A stretch of DNA of 64,000 bases, taken from positions 33,539,694-33,603,693 of the forward strand of contig OX328106.1 in the NCBI GenBank assembly GCA_946811185.2, written 5' to 3'. The DNA comes from Hippopus hippopus (Eukaryota; Mollusca; Bivalvia; Cardiida; Cardiidae). The notes below the pieces were generated by a model, which did no database searches, had not been told where the DNA came from, and saw only the letters and a program-made list of their open reading frames with translations. Position numbers and translations under genes: made by a program. This document shows, one piece after another, positions 1 to 9,600 of the stretch; position 1 is the stretch's first letter; the number at the start of each line of letters is the position of its first letter.

Positions 1-650
1 CTTGAACTTCTGTCTGTGTATGATTATACCCAAAAGTTTCAGTAATCTAGGGTGCTTTGAACAAAAGTTATGATCTCTCCAAATTATGTTCCAAATGACT
101 TCCTCAGCAATAGAGACAGACTTGCAACCTTTGCGCAAAATTGTCATTCACTCGCACGCACTCCTCTCTCCAATAATTTGGAGAAATCATACTAAAAGTT
201 TTCACGGTTGTTGGACATTACAAGGTTCATATGAGAACATCGTAGATCAAGATCAGACTGCACAGAATGTGCATACGGGTAAGTATTCTACACTGGCCGA
301 TTTTTATAAAGATCTATCGGGTCAAAACAGCTTGGAAATTGATACAAGTGTTAATTGTTTATGGACTGAAAATATTTTCTTCCGGCTTACTTACTTGTAT
401 AAGAATTGAATAACTAGTACAATATAATCAAATCACAGCATGTTTCAACGAACTTAAATTCACAACATCAATGTGACAATTTACTCTATGTAGAAGCTCT
501 TTGATATTATTGCTGGTAACCTTCTCCTTTTGGCTAAATCTTTCTATCCTTTCTGAGATGACTTGAATTGTTTCAGGCACATGTATTTTGTTGTCTGAAT
601 AGGCTTAGAAGCAATTCATATTATGTAGACTTTTGAAAACCCTTGTTGGA
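1..650. other. Left-edge non-coding sequence
   Basis: The only open frame of note (86-409) shows no domain, compositional bias or splice-site framing that would support it as coding. It contains a short stretch resembling the 'gatcagactgcacag' palindromic family near 250. I see no gene here. Confidence 0.5.
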
Positions 651-800
651 AAAGGAAAAAAAAAAGGCTGATAACCAGCATTTTCAAAAAAGGCTGATAA
701 CCAGCATTTTCAAAAAAGGCTGATAACCAGCATTTTCAAAAAAGGCTGATAACCAGCATTTTCACCTAACCCCACAAAGTTTTCTACCCTTTCTATGGTG
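625..800. repeat. 26-bp tandem repeat inside an H-type hairpin element
   Basis: Four head-to-tail copies of a 26-bp unit containing GCTGATAACCAGCATTTTC start at 665, 691, 717 and 743. The unit is the tip of the hairpin found in the abundant 230-bp TTAA element (family H). The flanks, 'gaaaacccttgttggaaaagg' on the left and 'cacaaagttttctacccttt' on the right, are the two arms of the same hairpin, so the tip of one element was amplified in place. Confidence 0.8.
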
Positions 801-818
801 AATCCAAACATTTGGGAC

Positions 819-1100
819 ACGAATGAGTCATGCTCTGTGGAAACGGAGTTTATTGCATCTGAAAAAGTATTGACGCATATCAGCCTGCTGCACAGTCCGG
901 GCAGGCTGACATGGGTCGAACTGGTTCACTATTTGTAAATTTACTGCATTTCCAAAGATAATTCTACCTCATGATTTAGTCGGTTATTGGGAAAAACGAA
1001 ATAATTATTTGGTGACTCCATAATTATATGATGAGTTGCTTGGTGTAATGCATCACGGAGAAGCAGCAAATTCCCTTTCCCCAAAGCTGCTCACCTAATT
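819..1100 (+). repeat. Palindromic MITE, family Q
   Basis: It begins with a diverged ATGAGTCATGCTCTGTGG and has the central hairpin CAGCCTG...CAGGCTGACATGGGTCG. It continues with the family's typical 'ctacctcatgatttagtcgg' and 'gatgagttgcttggtgtaatgcatcacggag' segments. The right terminus is degraded. Confidence 0.75.
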
Positions 1101-1242
1101 TGTCGTCTGCAAACGCTTATCTATATGGACCAGTTTAAAATTCTTTCGTGTGATAAAGTGATAAAGCCACTCTAACAAACACGAATATAGTGTAAAAGAA
1201 AGTAACAGTTTGGATATTTTGGAAGAGAAGTAAACTTAGACC

Positions 1243-1532
1243 TTCGCCCCACCCAAGATTTGAGCCATGCTGTTGCAAAAGCGGGCCTGATGAATCTCCA
1301 TGATGCATCGCACCAAGCTACTCATCATATAATTATGGTTCACAAAATCCATCTTGTCTAACAGCCGACTAAATCCTGAGGAAGACTGTCCTTTGACATG
1401 CAGAAAATTGACCAGAGGCAAAAAGTTTCGGTCCAGGTCAGTCTGCAGGAACTGCGGAGTCTGACCTGGTCGATACTTTTTTTTTTCTCTCTCAGATCTA
1501 TTAAGCCCCCTTTTCATAGAGTATGGCTTATT
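1243..1532 (-). repeat. Palindromic MITE, family Q
   Basis: Same family as the preceding copy but inverted. It carries the reverse-complement signatures 'atgatgcatcgcaccaagc', 'cctttgacatgcagaaaatt' and the central CAGGTCAGTCTGC hairpin, and ends 'cttttcatagagtatggc'. Confidence 0.75.
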
Positions 1533-1675
1533 TATACAATGGGATTGTAATTTCAGCCGTCAATAAAGTCTATTTAATGATATTTTATAAAATCGTTTTT
1601 TTTATCTATGTTAATATGTACAACACATATATGTACGTACTTCGAAAACGCTTTTTTTTTTCCTTTATCTAAATA

Positions 1676-3469
1676 CACTCAACAAAACTTATAAACCGCC
1701 ACTTTTAAGCTGTAACTCCCCGTAGAACTGTTTCTTTTGCATCACTGTCTAGAATAGAGAAGTTTTATTTGGTTTGATTTTTTACAGAAAATTGATCACT
1801 GTAAAAACATATGTCAGCCCAAGTCTAAAAAGAATTAATTCATCGACTTGTTCTCGTTAAAGGAGTTTATTAAGTTTTCATTCACTCAAGTTTGAAAATT
1901 GAAAAATCAAATTCGTGAAAACTCCATACTTGTTTTCTCGGATTATATCTTTGGGCAGAAAATAATTTTCATGTTTTTTTTTTTCTATTTTTGACAAATT
2001 TCAGTAAGTTAAGCCTTTCTTTTTAACCTTTTTTGGCTCAAAGACACCACGCATGTGCAACCTATGTGTTTTCCCTCTTCTTAAAATAGTCATGCCTTCT
2101 GTCTGCGGAATCGAGAATCTTTTCATTACAGTACCATGACTAACATCAAGATATACGAGGGTTGTCCCAAAACTTCGTGACAAATTGTATAAACGGACCA
2201 TTTTTAGCGTCAGGACATCCTATTTCACATATTTCATCTATGAAAATGTTATTTCACTTTCCCCTAATAAAATGGTAGCTTTATTTTTTATTTAAATTTA
2301 CTTTTTTGTTAAGCACGTGCCCTTTACCGGCACGGGTCAATTTTTTCCTGATACGTTTGTGTATAATCTCAAATAATGCACGAATATTTTCAATATTTGA
2401 TGTAATTTCTGCTAAATATCACATAGACGTCTTTTTCTGATACATGGACATCATCACAGAAAATTTGAGTGTAATCTTGTAAACAACGGAAAGTATACAG
2501 ACAAAAGAAAACGATCGGTAGAAAGTAGAAAATTTGAAATGACGACGTCAGAAGATCGTGCGGCGCAGCAGACAGTTATAAAATTTTGTGCCGATCTCGG
2601 AATGACATCTATCAAGACTTTAAAACAAATTATGGCGTACTAAAAAGTTTAGAACTGTTTCTCGAGCACTGGTCTACAAGTGGCATTGTCTGAATACAAA
2701 ATTAAGGGCTGCTGAATGCCGAGAAAAGGAACAAGCACGAGATCGAAGGCCGATATTTATAAATGAAGAATAGTGTGACTTGGTGAAATGATGCATTTTC
2801 GCAGATCAGAGACTAACAGTCACAGAGATATCGTCCTCAACCGCCATTTCAAGGTCTTCTGTCCCCAAAATACTGAAGGACAAACTGACCTTGTCACAAG
2901 TCTGCGGGAGGTCGGTTCCACGTTTGATATCTAATGAAATTTCTAAGATTTGGCTCCTTTGGACTTTGACTACTTTTGCAGTTTAAAAAGAAGTAACGAG
3001 GTGGCAAGTTCGATTCCAGTGATAAGCTGATGTCCTCTACAATTGCTTTTAACGGATGTCTGACAGAAGTGTGATTTAAGATAGTTTTGACCAGTCAATG
3101 GTTAAACGACATCGCAAACGCGTTGAACTTCACGGAGATTCCTTTGAAAAGGTCGCGTAAACTTGGCATTTACGTCGTTATTGACGCTTGACGTGCGCCG
3201 CAGTAGGCGTGGTTGTTGTGGTATTTAGGCTACAATTTTCTTATTTGTACAGATTTTTGTGTGATTTTTCATATATATGTTTGGATTATATACATTGTAA
3301 ACATATCTGAAAATTGTAATTGTAGCGTTTCATTTTCTTTTGTTATTGAAATTGTCATGGATTTTTGGGACAGCCCTCGTATGTTACATCTTATTTCAAT
3401 TTGCCTGTCCTTTACTTGGTCAAATTTGCAGGAGAAACAAAAGTGGCGGTTTATAATTTCTGTTGAGTA
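1676..3469. mobile_element. Outer TA-flanked DNA transposon, split by a mariner insertion
   Basis: Inverted termini of 31 bp lie at 1676-1706 and 3439-3469 and match at 28 of 31 positions by eye. They include TTATAAACCGCCACTTTT and are flanked by TA on both sides, as expected for the Tc1/mariner superfamily. Removing the inner element (2156-3379) leaves about 570 bp with no recognisable transposase, so this is probably a non-autonomous element. Its right end lies only 23 bp past the ferritin stop codon. Confidence 0.75.
2156..3379 (+). mobile_element. Mariner-like element, decayed, nested
   Basis: Inverted ends starting CGAGGGTTGTCCC (left) and CGAGGGCTGTCCC (right arm, reverse strand) match at 23 of 27 positions and are flanked by TA target duplications at 2154-2155 and 3380-3381. 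Internal fragments translate to a mariner-type helix-turn-helix stretch (LTVTEISSSTAISRSSV, 2814-2865, then a KILKDKLTLSQVC-like segment to about 2905). Stops and frameshifts interrupt it and no catalytic D-D-D core can be followed. It is a dead copy inserted into the outer element. Confidence 0.8.
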
Positions 3470-3492
3470 TATATCAATGAACAGTTCTTTTT

Positions 3493-3636
3493 CTACGACA
3501 ACCTTTTATCTAACTCATACTCTGCAAGATCGTATTCATTGCCACGCATGTTGCGCAAGTTAGCAATATGGTCGCCGTACTCCTTGATAATGTTCACCTT
3601 CTGGTCCAGGAATTTGTCTTCTAGCGTGTGCTTCAA
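3493..3636 (-). CDS. Ferritin coding exon 5 (helices D-E and stop)
   Basis: 144 bp, acceptor TTTTTACAG. Encodes LKHTLEDKFLDQKVNIIKEY through to ELDKRLS and a TAG stop. Lys sits where H-ferritins have Gln141. The stop is followed within 23 bp by the end of a transposon (1676-3469). Confidence 0.95.
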   Translation of the reverse strand: MKHTLEDKFLDQKVNIIKEYGDHIANLRNMRGNEYDLAEYELDKRLS

Positions 3637-6600
3637 CTGTAAAAAGATAAAATAAGAAAAAAAATGAATTTACCACGTAAATTTTCTACTTGAGCACATA
3701 ACTTCCCTAATACAGATAACTGTACCCGAAGGCGAAGCACCATAAACGTCTCATTACTAAGACATATAACCTCCCTTGTTTTCAGTGTAATAAAGCCATC
3801 ACAAATTTCCTATCTTACACAAGTTTGAGACAAGGTTTTGTAACGTCGTAAGAAAATTTTTGACGTCATTTATCAAAACACTGTATTTCAAAACAAAGGC
3901 AGAAACAAACCTCTACGGTGGCACAAAAGTGACATGGAAGATATATTTTATACTACGTGCGCACGCAGTAGCTAATACGTGCGCACTTAATAAGTAATAC
4001 GTGCGCACGCAGTAGTATTACGTGCGCACGCAGTAGCTAATACGTGCGCACGTAATAACTAATACGTGCGCACGTAATACTATTGCGTGCGCACGTATTA
4101 GCTAATACGTGCGCACGTAATAGTTATTACGTGCGCACGCAGTAGCTAGTACGTGCGCACGCAGTAGCTAATACGTGCGCACGTATTAACTAATACGTGC
4201 GCACGTATTAACTAATACGTGCGCACGTAATAATCGACCAATCAGTTTATAAGGATCAATAAATGTCTATCTTCCACTTCCATCTTGAAACAATGGCTTC
4301 CGTTCATGATTCTGATTGGTGGATTATTACGTGCGCACGTAATATGTAATACGTGCGCACGTATTAGCTACTGCGTGCGCACGCAGTAGCTATTACGTGC
4401 GCACGTATTAGTTATTACGTGCGAATAAGAAGGACTATTTTTTTTCAAAGCTTCTACAGGTGACACTCTTGAAAGCATTGATGGAAAAGAAGCACTTCCT
4501 TTTTAAGAGGAACCTTTTTTGTCCGTTTCCTTTGTGTAATATTTATTCCTAACAGTTTCGGTAAATCTGTTATAACCGTTACAGTAACAGCTTTAACCCT
4601 TACGCTGCTACATAAGTGAAATGAAACTTTGAAGCTGAAAGTAAAACCCATTATTCTGCAATTTCAAAGTTATCTTTTGAGGAAAAAGGTCTCCTTATCA
4701 GACGAGACATTCTGTGCAGTCTGATCTTGATCTACACAGTCTGCAAAAAAGTCCTTGAGTCGCGCTTAGCAGCCTAAGGGTTAATTCTGTTGGCGCCAAA
4801 TATACTCGCACAAAAAACTGTGCAATTTATCCTTGTTGAAACGAAAAATGGGAAACTTCAGTAAAGGTATGTGCAAAAAAGTATGGCCTGTATGGTGTTT
4901 TACCTTTTATTGAAATTTGATGATTTTCACAAAATTGTTTTACATGTGAATAATGTAGAGCTTAAATGTCAAAGTTGCAGACCTGTAGTCTATTGTTACT
5001 GCTTTTTGCATTGGGATACTTGTCAAGCTACGTAATCGAAATCTCTTGTGGATATCCTGGTCCATGGATCAACTCAAGTATTGCAGACCACATGAGCTTA
5101 ACGTAAAGTCTTATGAAGTCGTCGGAATTGGATTCCATATATGAACTAGAGCTGCAAACAAGTCATTGATAATATTGATTAGCCTTTTGTCCTTGTTCTC
5201 CGACTAACAAAATTCCATAAATATTCAATGGGATTATTTACGGAATTTAAGCCGCCCAAGGTAAGACGTTAACGTATCTGTCTAGTGTGTTATTTCCTGG
5301 AGACGTAATTCCCGACGAAGTCATGAGATGTTACCTTGGGTCCATGCGGTCTAGAATACTTGCGTTGATGCGTAGACGATGTGGTCGAGACAGATGGTGA
5401 ATACTTGTCAATTGGCAGAAATACCAAAAAAACGGCTAACATCATATAAAAACCCAGCCCCTATTGATGAGTGAAAATACAATCCAATAAAGCGAAATCA
5501 TTATTCTTGTCTTATAGTCTAATATAAACAAAACGACGATATAACTCAACATCAGACTACACGTCCTGTGTAGTCTGATTTTGATGCCATCCAGAAAGGC
5601 CCTCTGATGTTGCCAATGACGCTTAAGCCGAGCCCCGGTAGCTCAGTCGGTAGCGTACAGGACTTGAGAACATGAGGTCACTGGTTCGATCCCCGTCTCG
5701 GCCAATTTCTTTCTGATGACTGATGATAGTCATCGCGACAGGATTCATTCTTCTCTCACAGCTGACCATTGTTTCGACGATGGTTATGTGGAAAAACAGC
5801 AAGTGGCTTGGAAAGAATAATTATTCGGAGTACTGGTAAAATAAACTCCAGGAAAGCATGGATAGGTACACTGGCCGCCGCGATATAAATGAGGTATTGT
5901 TGAAAACTGTGTTGAATACCATACAATCAATCAAAAATCAACCAATGACGCTTAAAAGGTCATGGGTTTATCGTTCTGAATTACTCACATGTGGATCATT
6001 TTTGATGTTAGCTGTCTCTACCAGATCGAGAAACCTTTTGTTCATCTCTGTCTCCATCTTTAAGGCAAATTCGAAAGCATCAATTCCGTCCTCTACCCCA
6101 GAAAACATGTTTTCCTGAAATTTATAGATATCGAGTGCAAACCGAGGGAAAAGCCTTCACGCAATGGTCTACCTTTGAAAGAATCGATGCAGGTGCAGAG
6201 TTATCTGTTCTTCAATGCAGAATGGCACAGAGAGAGAGACAGAGACAGAAGTAGAGTGAAATAGAGGATCCTACAGGAGCGTTTATGCATTATCATGTTT
6301 CTCAAACGAGTTGACTAAAATTTTATGACGCCAGCCTTGGCGACCGTCAAATACATTTTAGTCAACGAGTTTGACAAAAATGATTATACATAAACACGAA
6401 TGTTGGATTCTATTTATCACATAAAACGAATGACAGACAAAATAATATTCTTCATTATCACCTTTTGCCTATATACCGTTCACAGGTCCATGCTTTCAGA
6501 TGTAGTTCGGTTTTAAATGTGTACATACACAAGAAGACAGCTCTTTGACATTTACACTGAAAAAAAAATGAAACATGTTCTAAAGGTGTAAGTCCACCTT

Positions 6601-9600
6601 TTTCCGCAATTTTGTTGATTTTCAAAAATTTTCGCTGCATGAAAACATGAACATCAAAACATGAAAATCAAAATCTTTCCACGCGTATAAGTCTTAGCAA
6701 CAATGACGTCATTTTTCCTCGAAACGGCGTAGAAGTACAAGTTCTAGCACGTGCTGTGGTTGGTTTCTCCGGCTTCACGCGCTCATGGCTAAAACTGATC
6801 AGAACCGGGACCCAAAAAACGATTACACTAGTGTAATATCAAAATTAAGTCATGGGTTTAATAACCTGTCGGAGGAGGTTTATGTGATAATAGCTGTTCT
6901 TTCCGAGTTTTGATGATAGTCATTGCTACAGGATTCGTTCCTCTCACCGCTGAACATTTCTTCGACTTTGGTTATGTCAGAAAGCAGCCAAGGGCTTGAA
7001 AAGAGTGCTGTGTAAAGAACTGATAAAAGGGACACTAGGAAAGCATAAACGGATGCACAAGTCACCGCGATTAAACTGAAATAATGTCGAGAAATGCATT
7101 AAACGCCAAGTAAACATACGAAGTCAGATTTACTCATGAATACTTACGTCCAGCATCGTATCAAATTTGACGTCACGAAATCGGACAATTGCACCGCGTT
7201 TGTTTAGGTATTTCATGAAGACTTTGGCGTTGTCCAGTTCCCTGTCTGATGCTTTTCTGAAGTATTTGGAGAACCCCGGCAACGCGACATCGGCTCGGTC
7301 AAAATAAGCCGCCTGTTAAAATAGAAGGGCGCTGTGTACACAGAGAGAGACAGAAAGACAGACATACAGACTGGAAGTATGCATTGTTTGTGACTTAGGA
7401 TTCTGCACAGTGACGTTCTGCTAGTTGGGTGTTAAAAATTGTGTTCACACGGTTAGTCAAGCTGGTGCTTTCTTATTTACAAAACCACCTGTATTTTTAG
7501 CACGGTCAAATGATCAAGGCATCTCCATTGCTCTAAGAGAGGTTCACAGCGCACATACGTATTCCTGATATGGTGCCTACAGATCAAACAAATAACTGGA
7601 TGTGAATATTGTATAATAGCTATCAAGATTAATGAAAAAAGCACCAGCCTGACTTACCGTTTGAACACAATTTTTAACACCAAGTGACAGACCATCACTG
7701 TACAGATTCCCAAGTCACATAAAATGCATGCTTCCGGTCCTACACTGTGGTGTAATACTGTTTCCCCCCCCCCCCCCCGGAGTAGCTGACAACGCTTGCT
7801 TTATACCTATTTCTTGGTGTCGATATACTTGAATGAATAAATAGTAATTTGCAATAAGTAAAAAACGTGGACATGTTCATTCAGCGGGCTCGCGCAGACC
7901 TATCTGTGTGCTTTGTAGCAACAATATTCCAGCGTTGTTACCGCTAATGTGCTAATGTACATGTATATCCTACCCTATAGCCCAGCACTGTATTTTCAGT
8001 CACATCAGTTTTAGCAGCAACCGCTCCTTTTCGAACGATGATTTGGACTGACATCTTATCTTTAAAAGATATGAGCTATGTACTGTGAAAAGGGGGCTTA
8101 ATGTACCTCCGTGATGCTTGTTACCAATCTAGCCATCACACAATTATAGATCCATAATAGCCACTTTTTTTAACAACCGACTTAATATTGAGATAGACTG
8201 ATCCTTGGACAAACAGAAAATTGACCAATGGCGAAAAGTCAGGCTGACCTGGGTCGATACTTTTCGCTGATGCATTAAAAGCCCCTTTTTCACAGAGCAC
8301 GACTCATATGTAATTGAACATTTCCCTCTTTAATAATATGCAAAAATGGAGGAAAAAAGGCGCAATTACTGGTTGGATTACTTTTTTTTTCCTTTATATT
8401 GAACCAAAAAGAAGTTTCAATACTCATGTTCTAGTACCTTATATGCCGTCTATCTTTTTTCAAAAATAACCTGTTTCCTCTTGCTTCATATTACTTTTGA
8501 AGTTATGGCACGAGTAGAAATCAAAGACAGTGAGTACTGTTTGTATTTGCTACAAGGTTTTACATCTATCTATGTATAAAAGCTTTATTTGTTTCGATTG
8601 TTCTTATTTTACAAGCATGCTTTTCAAGGTCGTCTATCTGTATCAGGAGATAACGAAATAATTATACCTAGAACAATTACCTCCCTTTAAAAGATGCAAA
8701 TAATATGGGCAAGGCAAAGTGTTACGGTGTTCTTGGTATACAGCCAAAGACTAAAGCAGCGGAGCAGCGCTCACTTAAAGATGCCCGTCTACAGCCGGTA
8801 AGCGAAAACGCTGTTAAATTTCAAACAATTTAGAATCGTACAGAAATCAGTCCTTTGTGTAAACATGGATAAATTACTGACATATATCGTGTAATTGAAA
8901 AAAAGAAACACGGAGATTTGTATTAGAAATCGAATATTGGTCAGAAGAAAACTGGCTGACGATCGAAGCTGTAAACAATGGCGGTGCGTCACGGAAATTT
9001 ATCGTTAGTTTCCGCCTAGAGTCGGATACGGTGTAATTTGCGTATAGGTCTCGACCTCCGTCTGAAAATCGAGGCTGCAACAGAGAAGCCTCCATTTTCC
9101 TTTGTTTACCACGTTAGACGCAGGGCGAAGGTCAAATATAGTCACGTGACAGAATGCATGATCATCATACGAATCTACCCGAGTGTATAACGGATATATC
9201 GAAATCTTCCATTCAAAAGCCGGAAACGACGAGTCTGTTTACATGGAAGGCCGCAACTCGAAATGCATTTTCTATCGACCGTAATCTAAGCAACCTTGCA
9301 ACCGTCAGGCGCAATATTTGGCATGAAGATATGAGAATGACTATAGTTTGATAAAATAAAGACAAAATGAGTTAAAACTGGCTGAAAATGAGTATAAGGG
9401 CCTCTTTAATAAGGGGTGAAGTACATCATCGAGTTAATATGTACCAAGCAAATCATCATAATATTATGAATCATAAAAAATCCGTTGGGTTTAACAACCG
9501 ACCGACTCCCCAGGTAGAATGGGCCCATAACATCCAGAAAATTTACCCATTGCAAAATGTTTCAATTCACATCAGCCTACGCCGACTGCGCAGGCTGATA

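Noticed and set aside
3917..4425. CRISPR-like array of CGTGCGCACG repeats
   Set aside because: The units are contiguous palindromes with 4-8 bp linkers rather than repeats with unique spacers of 25-40 bp, and the genome is an animal one.
5627..5704. Functional tRNA gene
   Set aside because: A and B boxes are present, but the anticodon arm does not pair well, a SINE body follows directly, and the whole block is flanked by a target duplication.
8705..8800. Possible first exon (MGKAKCYGVLGIQPKTKAAE) of a J-domain protein
   Set aside because: The likeness to a J domain is weak (no HPD follows), and no second exon in phase was found.
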